This document shows positions 32,316 through 39,847 of a DNA stretch of 50,281 nt, in pieces; positions within the stretch are counted from its first letter, which is position 1, and every line of letters begins with the position of its first letter. The position numbers and the translations under genes are program-made. The DNA is from DSUN01 sp035527715 (GTDB lineage: Bacteria > Planctomycetota > PUPC01 > DSUN01): positions 1 to 50,281 of the forward strand of contig DATKZY010000010.1 of assembly GCA_035527715.1 (NCBI GenBank). The letters are read 5' to 3'. The notes beneath the pieces are model-generated. The model saw only the letters and a list, made by a program, of their open reading frames with translations. It was not told the DNA's origin and searched no databases.

Positions 32316-32428
32316 GTCGCCTACCGGCGCGGCCGGCTCATGACTCCTGTGGGCGGGGCGTCTCTGCCCCGCGCTCTTCGCGGGCCGGGGATTGCCCGAG
32401 GGCCGAAGATGGGAATGTCCCCTCTTCC
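32289..32428 (+). repeat. 140-bp direct repeat, copy 2
   Basis: This starts within the hicB 3' end and runs through the downstream palindrome GTGGGCGGGGCG...GCCCCGC. It matches copy 1 (31654-31793) at both ends. The two copies bracket hicAB, about 635 bp apart. Confidence 0.7.
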
Positions 32429-32446
32429 CGTCTCCGGGGGAAAGCA

Positions 32447-33175
32447 TCAGGAATGCCTGATCTCTAGCTGGCCCGAGTTGCCCATGACGAGCCGTGGCGT
32501 ACCGGGATCGCGTGTCCTCTCCGGAATGGGCCGACCTGTTATCTCGCTCAGACACCGGTTCTGGAGGTGAACGCGCAGGTCTGTCATGAGGCAGGTCAAC
32601 TCGAGATTCTGCGCGCTCAACTCACTCATCTCCCGGACCTTGGCCGAGATCCCCTGCGCAGTACCCAGAGGGCTCATTACCATCTGGTCCAGGTCCGCGA
32701 GCAGGCCCCCCAACTTGAAAGCATAGTCCTTGTGCCGCTCCAGCAGCGGCTCGATGCACGAGCGGGTTTCACGGAACAGGATTTCGTTGTCGAACAAGCG
32801 CCACTGCCAGTCCGGCCGGCTCGCATCTGGGTCATACAGGATCGCGCGAAGCCGTGAGGACTTTCGTGCCCATTCCTCCCGCTCTACGCCGTTCAACTTG
32901 GCAATGACCCCGAAGTCACTGACGGCTATCGAAAGCCTGCCAAGCCATTGCTGGTATCTGTGAATAGCCTCAACAACCTGCAAGCGCGCATCGTTGATGA
33001 CCTTATGCAGAAATAGCTTTCGCTGCGCTCGCATACCCAGCAAATAGGCCGCAAACCACCCGGCCACCACGAGGACAACGGTCGCTCCATTGGAAGCTGG
33101 AATTACTCCCACCCACACAAGGAAGCCGACGAACGGCGCGCCGAACCCGCAGGCCAGCAAACCGATGTTGCGCAT
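32447..33175 (-). CDS. Membrane protein with long cytoplasmic helical domain, unrecognised
   Basis: The 242-residue protein has two N-terminal membrane helices (about 3-20 and 28-48) and then a mostly helical, charged domain (VINDARLQVVEAIHRYQQWL, later AQGISAKVREMSELSAQNLEL) that may form coiled coils. No enzymatic motif is seen. I chose ATG 33175, at the start of the first helix, over GTG 33223. Its last codons lie in the palindrome ATCAGG-AATG-CCTGAT. It lies between two toxin-antitoxin pairs, and its GC content appears lower than that of the housekeeping genes, consistent with accessory DNA. Confidence 0.65.
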   Translation of the reverse strand: MRNIGLLACGFGAPFVGFLVWVGVIPASNGATVVLVVAGWFAAYLLGMRAQRKLFLHKVINDARLQVVEAIHRYQQWLGRLSIAVSDFGVIAKLNGVEREEWARKSSRLRAILYDPDASRPDWQWRLFDNEILFRETRSCIEPLLERHKDYAFKLGGLLADLDQMVMSPLGTAQGISAKVREMSELSAQNLELTCLMTDLRVHLQNRCLSEITGRPIPERTRDPGTPRLVMGNSGQLEIRHS

Positions 33176-33230
33176 GTCTCCAGCGCCCCCCTTGCTCGAT
33201 CGCCCCTCTTCTCTCGCTCCCACGCCTTCG

Positions 33231-33503
33231 CTATGGCGTGCGGTAGACCTCGCGGCGGTGGCCGATAGCGTGGACTACGATGCACTCCTCGTCGTGGAGT
33301 ACCTCATAGACAACTCGGTAGTCGCCCACACGGAGCTTGTAGAGTCCAGCGAGATCGCCTGCCAGTGCCTCGGGTCGGATGTTATCCAGGTTGACCGACA
33401 GCCAATGAATGCGTTTGCCGATGCGGCGGCCGACAGGCTTGTCGAGCCGCTCCAACTCGCGAGTGGCAGGGTCCATGATGCGGATGCGGTACACCGTGGT
33501 CAC
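33231..33503 (-). CDS. RelE/ParE-family toxin
   Basis: The 90-residue protein has the RelE/ParE fold pattern: TVYRIRIMDPATRELERLDK, GDLAGLYKLRVGDYRVVYEV and the final IVVHAIGHRREVY. RelE types cleave mRNA in the ribosome while ParE types inhibit gyrase. The GDYRVVYEV plus HRREVY pattern favours RelE-like. Translation starts at GTG 33503, overlapping the antitoxin stop in GTGA (33500-33503), so the toxin is made after its antitoxin. Confidence 0.88.
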   Translation of the reverse strand: MTTVYRIRIMDPATRELERLDKPVGRRIGKRIHWLSVNLDNIRPEALAGDLAGLYKLRVGDYRVVYEVLHDEECIVVHAIGHRREVYRTP

Positions 33504-33718
33504 CCCAGATCAAGCCGCTGCACCACGCCCTCGAACGGCTCGCCGCGCTCGCCTGCGGCGACGGCCCGCTTCTGCCGCAACAGCCGATCTCGCACGGACT
33601 TCCTGATGGGCAACCCCTCATCGGGGTCGCCAAGCAACTCGCGCAGTTTCTGCTCGATGGTCGTCTCGATCATCTCGCGCAGTTCGTCACTTGTCATCTC
33701 AGCGACTTTGGCCGCCAT
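33500..33718 (-). CDS. Antitoxin of the RelE/ParE-type pair
   Basis: The 72-residue acidic helical protein (TSDELREMIETTIEQKLREL, then DPDEGLPIRKSVRDRLLRQK) has the size and position of a RelE antitoxin. The N-terminal part is a predicted helix rather than a clear ribbon-helix-helix, so DNA binding is uncertain. AAAGGAG precedes the ATG at 33718, and a consensus promoter is at 33751-33779. The toxin gene overlaps its end. Confidence 0.75.
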   Translation of the reverse strand: MAAKVAEMTSDELREMIETTIEQKLRELLGDPDEGLPIRKSVRDRLLRQKRAVAAGERGEPFEGVVQRLDLG

Positions 33719-33750
33719 ATCGAACTCCTTTGGCCTGTGCCGATACCCGA

Positions 33751-33779
33751 ATCATATCCCATGCCGATCCAGGTGTCAA
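33751..33779 (-). promoter_or_regulatory. Sigma-70-type promoter for the RelE-type module
   Basis: On the minus strand, consensus TTGACA (33774-33779) and TATGAT (33751-33756) are 17 bases apart. The leader of about 25 bases contains AAAGGAG. Confidence 0.7.
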
Positions 33780-33828
33780 CAGCGGGGATGGCCCACGTGA
33801 CCGCCGATCTCGTGTTCCCTCTTGTCGT

Positions 33829-33912
33829 GCTCGTCGTCGTCCTCGTCGTCGTCGTCGAGTCCGGTGGCTCTGTCCCTCATCGGGGGATTCGACGACGAGG
33901 ACGAGGACGATA
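33829..33912. repeat. GTCGTCCTCGTC / GACGAGGAC hairpin
   Basis: A left arm of GTCGTCGTCCTCGTCGTCG type (about 33829-33858) is answered by CGACGACGAGGACGAGGACG (33890-33909), with about 30 bases between. It belongs to the same family as 22333-22512 and lies just upstream of the promoter at 33928. Confidence 0.6.
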
Positions 33913-33927
33913 GAAGAAATGGAGTGT

Positions 33928-33957
33928 TTGACTCCCGCGGCGGAGGGCTGCTATAAT
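33928..33957 (+). promoter_or_regulatory. Promoter predicting a leaderless GTG start
   Basis: TTGACT (33928-33933) and perfect TATAAT (33952-33957) have an 18-base spacer. Six bases later is GTG 33964, which would then be the first codon of the transcript. Confidence 0.7.
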
Positions 33958-33963
33958 CGCCGC

Positions 33964-34413
33964 GTGAGCCAGGATGGCCAGGAGAAGGTGCGAGTCGGGG
34001 CCGAATGTCTCCGCTGGCGGTCGCATCCCGTGGTGGACGATTACCCGCGCTCGCTGCTGCTGGTGGCGGCGGTGATCGCGCTGTGCGTGGGGGTGTGGGT
34101 GAGCTTCGATTCCGTGGGCCTCGCGGCACTGACCGTGGCGGTCCTGGCAGGGTCGCTGGCACGCTACTTCGTGCCGACGGACTATGAGCTGGACGGCTCC
34201 GGGGCGTCGGTGCGGTTCCTGGGACATCTCCGCCGCGTGGGGTGGGGGGACGTGCGGCGGTTTTTCGTGGCCCCCGAGGGGGTGCAGCTCTCGCCGTTCG
34301 AGAGGCCGTCGCGGCTGGAGTCGTTTCGCGGCACGCTTCTGCGGTTCGCGGGCAACCGGGACGAGGTGGTGCGGTTTGTCGAAGACCAAGTGGCCGCGCG
34401 TCGCCAAGCTTAG
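33964..34413 (+). CDS. Small membrane protein with PH-like C-terminal part
   Basis: The 149-residue protein has two adjacent membrane helices (about 29-47 and 51-68), then a soluble part with YELDGSGASVRFLGHLRRVGWGDVRRFFVA (in two parts: YELDGSGASVRF and LRRVGWGDVRRFFVA). That resembles bacterial PH-like (DUF304-type) domains, which have a short strand followed by a W-x-D/E-h-x-x-h motif. The start is GTG 33964 if leaderless. An alternative is GTG 33988 behind CAGGAGAAG. It precedes the 34439 gene by 25 bases and lies upstream of the MutL operon. Confidence 0.65.
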   Translation: MSQDGQEKVRVGAECLRWRSHPVVDDYPRSLLLVAAVIALCVGVWVSFDSVGLAALTVAVLAGSLARYFVPTDYELDGSGASVRFLGHLRRVGWGDVRRFFVAPEGVQLSPFERPSRLESFRGTLLRFAGNRDEVVRFVEDQVAARRQA

Positions 34414-34438
34414 GCAGTCGCTCCGCCACGCCTTCTCG

Positions 34439-34726
34439 ATGAAGAGTCCCTTCGGCCCGCTGAGCGAGGCGGACCGCGAGCTCTTGGCGCAGCTCGCGCT
34501 GGCGATTGCACGGCGGCGAATGGTGGGGCCGGCCATCCTGTTCCTGGAGTCGCTGCGGCCGCTGAGCTACATCGGCAGCCAGGCGATGCTGTTTCTGCGC
34601 CCCTTCCTCACGCCGCTCCTGAACGCCGAACGCTACGACCGCCTGGCCGAAATCCTCGAGCGGCGCGAGGGGATCGAGGCTCTGGTGAAGGCCATCGAGC
34701 GGGTGAGTGAAAAGAGGAATCCGTAA
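34439..34726 (+). CDS. Small conserved-looking protein with hydrophobic hairpin
   Basis: The 95-residue protein reads LSEADRELLAQLALAIARRR, then MVGPAILFLESLRPLSYIGSQ and FLRPFLTPLLNAERYDRLAEIL. Similar small proteins with the PAI-FLES-KPL-GSQ pattern occur in diverse bacteria, to my recollection, without assigned function. The hydrophobic middle could dip into the membrane. There is no good ribosome binding site before ATG 34439, only 25 bases from the upstream gene. The last residues (RNP and stop) fall in a repeat of the GTAATCCGTAATGCG type. Confidence 0.6.
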   Translation: MKSPFGPLSEADRELLAQLALAIARRRMVGPAILFLESLRPLSYIGSQAMLFLRPFLTPLLNAERYDRLAEILERREGIEALVKAIERVSEKRNP

Positions 34727-34810
34727 TCCGTAATGCGTAATCCGTAACCAGAGAAGAACCGAAGCGCGCCTTCTCCTCTCCTGTTACGCATTACGAATTA
34801 CGCATTACGG
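34717..34810. repeat. GTAATCCGTAATGCG inverted repeat
   Basis: A left tract of GTAATCCGTAATGCGTAATC type (34717-34749) is answered by GTTACGCATTACGAATTACG type (34783-34810). The hairpin stands between the 34439 gene and the MutL operon, contains the stop of the former, and may separate the two transcripts. Confidence 0.65.
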
Positions 34811-34835
34811 AGCTTCCAGGTGCACGGAAGACCCT

Positions 34836-36638
34836 ATGGCGGAACGAGCCTTCAACCCCGACGATCTCAACGTCATCGTGGCGACCGATTGCGGAAGCAC
34901 GACGACGAAGGCGATCCTGATCGAGAGGAAGCCGGAGGGCTATCGCCAGACCTTTCGCGGCGAGGCCCCGACGACCGTCGAGGCGCCGTTCGAGGACGTG
35001 ACGCGGGGGGTGCTCAACGCCTTCGCGGAGCTCGAGGAGCTGTCGGGCCGCCGCATCCTGGACGGCGAGCGGATCATCACCCCGGCGCGCGGGAACGAGG
35101 GGGTGGACATCTATGTCTCGACGAGCAGCGCGGGCGGCGGCCTCCAGATGATGGTGGCGGGCGTGGTGAAGCAGATGACCGCCGAGAGCGCCGAGCGGGC
35201 CGCCCTCGGGGCCGGCGCCATCGTGATGGATGTGCTCGCCGCCAACGACCAGCGGCTGCCCTACCAGAAGATCGAGCTGATCCGCCGCCTCCGACCCGAC
35301 ATGGTCCTCCTGTCCGGCGGCACGGACGGCGGGACGATCACCCACGTGGTCGAGCTGGCGGAGTTCCTGGCCGCGGCGAATCCCCGGCCCCGCCTCGGCC
35401 ACGACTACAAGCTGCCCGTCATCTACGCGGGGAACCGCGACGCCCGCGAGGCCGTGGCCGACCGCCTGGCCGAGAAGACCGAGCTGCACACGACGGACAA
35501 CCTGCGCCCCGTGCTGGAGCGCGAGAACCTCGGCCCCGCCCGCACCGAGATTCACGAGCTGTTCCTCAAACACGTCATGGCCCAGGCCCCCGGCTACCAG
35601 AAGCTCATGTCGTGGGTCGGCGCGCCCATCATGCCCACCCCGGCCGCCGTCGGCCACATCATGCAGGCCATCGCCAGACGCCAGGGCATCAACCTCATCG
35701 GCGTGGACATCGGCGGGGCGACGACCGACGTGTTCAGCGTGTTCGACGGCTCCTTCCACCGCACCGTGAGCGCCAACCTGGGAATGAGCTACAGCATCTC
35801 GAACGTCCTGGCCGAGGCCGGCCTGCCCAATCTGGTGCGCTGGGTGCCGTTCGACATTGACGAGATGGACCTGCGCGACCGCATCAAGAACAAGATGATT
35901 CGGCCGACGACGATCCCGCAACTCCTCGTGGAGCTGAAGGTAGAGCAGGCCATCGCCCGCGAGGCGTTGCGGCTGGCCTTCGAGCAGCACAAGGCCCTCG
36001 CCGTCGGCCTCAAGGGCGTGCAGCGCGAGCGGAGCATCTCGGAGAGCTTCGACCAGACCATGACGGGCGAGACGATCATCGACATGCGGCGCCTCGACCT
36101 GCTCGTCGGCAGCGGCGGCGTGCTGTCCCACGCCCCGCGGCGGAGCCAGGCCGCCATGATGCTCATTGACGGCTTCCAGCCCGAGGGCGTGACGCGGCTG
36201 GCGGTGGACAGCATTTTCATGATGCCGCACCTGGGCGTGCTGGCGCAGGTGCACGAGAAGGCGGCGGAGGAGGTATTCGTCCGCGACTGCCTGATCGACC
36301 TCGGCACCTGCGTGGCGATGGTGAACCAGCGCAAGCCGGGCGCGGCCGCCTTCGACTACGCGCTCGACGCCGGCGGCGAGACGCGCAACGGCTCCCTCGC
36401 CGTCGGCGAGATGAAGCTCGAGCCCCTCGGCGTGGGCGAGACGGCGAAGCTCACGGTCAGCCCCGCCCGAGGCGTTGACCTCGGCGAGGGTCGAGGCAAG
36501 ACGCTCGAAGCCGAGGTCCACGGCGGCGTCGTGGGCGTGATCTTCGACGCCCGCGGCCGGCCGCTCGGGGTGCCCGAGAAGAATCGGGCCGAAGTGGTGA
36601 AGAGCTGGGCACGGGCGCTCAGCGCCTATCCGGCGTAG
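34836..36638 (+). CDS. MutL-family ASKHA ATPase (glutamate-mutase accessory type)
   Basis: The 600-residue protein carries two ASKHA phosphate-binding signatures, VIVATDCGSTTTKAILIE (13-30) and LIGVDIGGATTDVFSVF (about 288-304), as in the MutL/GlmL proteins associated with B12-dependent glutamate mutase. LLSGGTDGGTITHV, PVIYAGNRDA and VGSGGVLSHAPRRSQAAMM are shared with that family. In known cases the protein is a reactivase-like ATPase. No mutase subunit (MutS/MutE) is present in the window. Instead the gene starts an operon of membrane proteins, suggesting that this ATPase drives or assembles another complex. This DNA-unrelated MutL should not be confused with the mismatch-repair protein. 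Confidence 0.85.
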   Translation: MAERAFNPDDLNVIVATDCGSTTTKAILIERKPEGYRQTFRGEAPTTVEAPFEDVTRGVLNAFAELEELSGRRILDGERIITPARGNEGVDIYVSTSSAGGGLQMMVAGVVKQMTAESAERAALGAGAIVMDVLAANDQRLPYQKIELIRRLRPDMVLLSGGTDGGTITHVVELAEFLAAANPRPRLGHDYKLPVIYAGNRDAREAVADRLAEKTELHTTDNLRPVLERENLGPARTEIHELFLKHVMAQAPGYQKLMSWVGAPIMPTPAAVGHIMQAIARRQGINLIGVDIGGATTDVFSVFDGSFHRTVSANLGMSYSISNVLAEAGLPNLVRWVPFDIDEMDLRDRIKNKMIRPTTIPQLLVELKVEQAIAREALRLAFEQHKALAVGLKGVQRERSISESFDQTMTGETIIDMRRLDLLVGSGGVLSHAPRRSQAAMMLIDGFQPEGVTRLAVDSIFMMPHLGVLAQVHEKAAEEVFVRDCLIDLGTCVAMVNQRKPGAAAFDYALDAGGETRNGSLAVGEMKLEPLGVGETAKLTVSPARGVDLGEGRGKTLEAEVHGGVVGVIFDARGRPLGVPEKNRAEVVKSWARALSAYPA

Positions 36639-36679
36639 GGACGCGACGACGAGGACGACGACGAGGACGAGGACGAACG

Positions 36680-37804
36680 ATGGCACACGCCTACACCCCT
36701 GGTCTCCGCGTCACCGAGCGCGCCACGGTGCGCAAGGAGCGGCGCCTGCCCATCGCCGGCCAGGTCCTGGTCGAGGCCGGGGCGCGGGTGCAGGCCGAGG
36801 ACATTGTGGCCCGCGCCGAGCTGCCCGGCGACGTGGCGACGGTGAACGTCGTCAATCTCCTCGGCATCACCCCCGCCGAACTGAGCCAGTACATGCTCAA
36901 GAGCGAGGGGGACAAGGTCGAGCGCGACGAGCCGATCGCCGAGACGCGTCCCTGGATCAAGTGGCTCAAGAGCGTCGTCCGCGCTCCTGTCGCGGGCACC
37001 ATCGAGTCGGTGAGCGCCATCACGGGCCAGGTGCTGGTGCGCACGGCGCCGCGGCCCGTGGAACTCACAGCCTACCTGGACGGCACGGTGGCCGAGGTGA
37101 TCGAGCGGGAGGGCGTGGTGGTGGAGACGCACGGGGCATTCGTCCAGGGCATCTTCGGCGTCGGCGGCGAGGTGCACGGCGAGCTGGCAATGGCGGTGGA
37201 CCGCCCCGACGCGAGCATCGGCCCGGGCGACCTGGGGGCGGAGTTCGCCGACAAGATCATTATCGCGGGCGAGCTGGTGACGAGCGACGTCTACGAGCGG
37301 GCCTCCGCCCTCGGGGTGGCGGCGCTGGTGTGCGGCGGGTTCCACGACGGCGATCTCCGCCGCCTGCTCGGCTACGACCTGGGCGTGGCGATCACGGGCC
37401 ACGAGGACATCCAGCCGATCCTCATCGTCACCGAGGGCTTCGGCCCGATGGCCATGGCCGAGGCCACGTTCGACCTGCTCCAGGCCCACGCCGGCCAGCG
37501 GGCCTCGGCCAACGGCGCCACGCAGATCCGCGCCGGCGTCCTCCGCCCCGAGATCATCATCCCCACCGAGGCGGCGGCCTCGGCCCCCGCCGTGGCCGAG
37601 GTGGCGATGGTGGGCTTGACGCAAGGCTCGCGGGTGCGTATCATTCGGGAGCCTGGCTTCGGGCGGATCGGCGCCGTCAAGGCCCTCCCGCCCGCCGCCG
37701 TGCAGATCGAGACGGAATCGCGGGTGCGCGTGGCCGAGATAGAGTTCCCCGATGGCGCGGTCGTGATCGTGCCGCGGGCCAACCTCGAGGCGATTGAATC
37801 GTGA
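36680..37804 (+). CDS. Soluble protein with lipoyl/biotinyl-like segments and KOW-like end, unrecognised
   Basis: The 374-residue protein has no membrane helix. Residues 20-110 (LPIAGQVLVEAGARVQAEDI, DVATVNVVNLLGI, later VVRAPVAGTIESVSAITGQV) resemble barrel-sandwich (lipoyl/biotinyl) folds, without a clear modifiable lysine. A central domain (IIIAGELVTSDVYERASALG, ITGHEDIQPILIVTEGFGP) follows. The end (GLTQGSRVRIIREPGFGRIG, VPRANLEAIES) looks KOW/SH3-like. It is 41 bases after the MutL gene, behind a GACGAGGACGA tract that doubles as a purine-rich ribosome binding site, and overlaps the next gene by GTGA. It may couple the ATPase to the membrane proteins. Confidence 0.6.
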   Translation: MAHAYTPGLRVTERATVRKERRLPIAGQVLVEAGARVQAEDIVARAELPGDVATVNVVNLLGITPAELSQYMLKSEGDKVERDEPIAETRPWIKWLKSVVRAPVAGTIESVSAITGQVLVRTAPRPVELTAYLDGTVAEVIEREGVVVETHGAFVQGIFGVGGEVHGELAMAVDRPDASIGPGDLGAEFADKIIIAGELVTSDVYERASALGVAALVCGGFHDGDLRRLLGYDLGVAITGHEDIQPILIVTEGFGPMAMAEATFDLLQAHAGQRASANGATQIRAGVLRPEIIIPTEAAASAPAVAEVAMVGLTQGSRVRIIREPGFGRIGAVKALPPAAVQIETESRVRVAEIEFPDGAVVIVPRANLEAIES

Positions 37805-39183
37805 GGCGTCCCCTGCCACTGCTCCTGCTCGCCGCCGCCTTGTGTGCGGCCCGGCTCGCCTCTGCCGCAGAGCATCCGCCCATCAGCACGCCGTATGCCG
37901 CCAGCTTCCGCGCCTACGACCGCCCGAGCGACGACGGGAACGCCATCGGCGTCGAATGGGCGCCGGCCGAGGTCGAAGGCCCGACCATTCAGTACATCGT
38001 CGAGGTCGCCTCAGAGGAGGACTACCAGGCCGGCAAGTTCCACACCCGCCGCGTCCCCTCGCTCTCTGCATTCAAGAGCGACCACCCCGAGTACTACGGC
38101 TCGGCGAAGAGTCTGCGGAACATCCATTACATCATGGTCGAGCCCGCCAAGTACTACCCGCCCCAGCCGCGCCGCATCGAGGAGCCGACGAAGGAGGAGC
38201 AGGAGAAGCTGAGCGCGACCGCGCGTGCCCGCCTCCAGGCCCGCCTCGCCTACGAGAAGAAGAAGGAACGGGAGCGGCTCATGGCCGAGCGCCGCCGCAT
38301 CAACGGCCAGACCTACTACTTCCGCCTCGCCATCACGGACGGGCGCAAGACCCTCTACGTGGCCAAGCCCGACGGGCAGCCCAAGGTCGTCACCGCCAGC
38401 GGCCGGCCCAACTACTTCAAGTGGGGCAAGGCGAACAACCTGGTCTTCTCGATCCTCTTCTGCGCCATCGTGCTCGGGTTCATCCACGCCGCGCGGAAGA
38501 ACCCGAACCTGTTCATCCGCAAGATCGCGGGGTTGGAGGCGGTGGACGAGGCCATCGGCCGGGCGACCGAGATGGGCCGCCCCGTCTACTTCGTCCACGG
38601 CCTCGCCGACATGGGCAGCCTCTCCACCATCGCGGCCGTGAACATCCTGGCCCGCGTCGCCCGCCGCGCCGCCGAATACGACACGCGGGTGCGCGTGATG
38701 AACAACGACCCCATCGTCCTGGCCGTGAGCCAGGAGGTGGTGAAGCAGGCATACACGGAGGCCGGCCGCCCCGACGCCTATAACCCCGACGACGTGGCGC
38801 TGGTGGCCGCCGACCAGTTCAGCTACGTGGCCGCCGTGGGCGGCCTGATGGTCCGCGAGCAACCGGCCACGATCTTCCTCGTCGGCTACTTCTACGCCGA
38901 ATCGCTCCTGCTCGCCGAGACGGGCGCCTCCACGGGCGCCATCCAGATCGCAGGCACCGACTCCTACACCCAGCTCCCCTTCTTCATCCCGACCTGCGAC
39001 TACACGCTGATGGGCGAGGAGCTGTACGCCGCCTCGGCCTACCTCTCGCGCGAGCCACGGCTGCTCGGCAGCCTGCGGGGGCAGGACGTGGGGAAGGCGT
39101 TCCTGATGGCCGCGGCCGTCGTCGGCACGATCCTCTCGACGGCGGGCGTGGACTGGATTCGCAACCTGTTCCTGGCGTTCTGA
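37801..39183 (+). CDS. DUF6754-like exported/membrane protein
   Basis: The 460-residue protein has a signal peptide (RRPLPLLLLAAALCAARLASA), a fibronectin-like first domain (AIGVEWAPAEVEGPTIQYIV), a basic and acidic coiled stretch (EEPTKEEQEKLSATARARLQ), a membrane helix near 215-233 (VFSILFCAIVLGFIHAA), and a large domain with MGRPVYFVHGLADMGSLSTI and TDSYTQLPFFIPTCDYTLMG. I believe this last part corresponds to DUF6754, of unknown function. A second helix lies near the C-terminus. The GTG start overlaps the previous stop (37801-37804), so it is translationally coupled in the six-gene operon. Confidence 0.65.
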   Translation: MRRPLPLLLLAAALCAARLASAAEHPPISTPYAASFRAYDRPSDDGNAIGVEWAPAEVEGPTIQYIVEVASEEDYQAGKFHTRRVPSLSAFKSDHPEYYGSAKSLRNIHYIMVEPAKYYPPQPRRIEEPTKEEQEKLSATARARLQARLAYEKKKERERLMAERRRINGQTYYFRLAITDGRKTLYVAKPDGQPKVVTASGRPNYFKWGKANNLVFSILFCAIVLGFIHAARKNPNLFIRKIAGLEAVDEAIGRATEMGRPVYFVHGLADMGSLSTIAAVNILARVARRAAEYDTRVRVMNNDPIVLAVSQEVVKQAYTEAGRPDAYNPDDVALVAADQFSYVAAVGGLMVREQPATIFLVGYFYAESLLLAETGASTGAIQIAGTDSYTQLPFFIPTCDYTLMGEELYAASAYLSREPRLLGSLRGQDVGKAFLMAAAVVGTILSTAGVDWIRNLFLAF

Positions 39184-39190
39184 GGCGCCG

Positions 39191-39847
39191 ATGTTCTACA
39201 AGCGAACCATACCGCTGATCATCGTCTTCGTGACGGGGCTGCTGGCCTTCGTCCACGAGTTCGTGCCGCACCCCATCTCGGCGGCGTTCCGCGAGGAGAT
39301 GACCACCTGGTTCCGCATCATCGGCGGCTTCGGCATGTTCATCGGGGTCTATAGCCTGCTCCACATGCACACCATGCGCGTCCGCCGCCAGCAGGCGGGC
39401 TGGGGCTACAGCGCCTTCGTCTTCCTCGGCGCCGCGGCGATGATCGTCGCCGGCATCGTCAACGAGCCGCACGGGCCGCTCGGCCCCGCGCCCGAGGACG
39501 GCACGATGTTCGACTGGTTCTACATGAACGTCCAGGTGCCGTGCGGGGCGACGATTTTCTCGCTCCTGGCGTTCTTCATGGCCAGCGCGGCCTTCCGCAC
39601 GTTCCGGGCGCGGAACATCGAGGCCGCCCTGCTCCTGGTCGCGGCTGTCATCGTGATGTTCGGCCGCGTGCCCCTGAGCGCGATGATCTCCGACGCCTTC
39701 CCCCGGGCGGCCGACGTGCTTCTGGAGTGCCCCAATCTGGCCGCCAAGCGCGGGATCCTCCTCGGCGTGAGCCTGGGCGCCATCTCGCAGTCGCTTCGCA
39801 TCCTCTTCGGCATCGAGCGCACCTACATGGGCGGAGGAGGCGACTGA
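39191..39847 (+). CDS. Polytopic membrane protein of the MutL operon (A)
   Basis: The 218-residue protein has about six membrane helices (7-25, 42-60, 75-92, 118-135, 144-160, 188-206). Short loops include HMHTMRVRRQQAGWGY and NEPHGPLGPAPEDG. No transporter or enzyme motif is recognised. It starts seven bases after the DUF6754-like gene and ends in a TGATG overlap with the next gene. Confidence 0.65.
   Translation: MFYKRTIPLIIVFVTGLLAFVHEFVPHPISAAFREEMTTWFRIIGGFGMFIGVYSLLHMHTMRVRRQQAGWGYSAFVFLGAAAMIVAGIVNEPHGPLGPAPEDGTMFDWFYMNVQVPCGATIFSLLAFFMASAAFRTFRARNIEAALLLVAAVIVMFGRVPLSAMISDAFPRAADVLLECPNLAAKRGILLGVSLGAISQSLRILFGIERTYMGGGGD

Noticed and set aside
34836..36638. Mismatch-repair MutL or a glutamate mutase operon
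   Set aside because: The motifs are ASKHA phosphate loops, not GHKL ATPase motifs of repair MutL, and no B12-binding or mutase subunit is found in the window.
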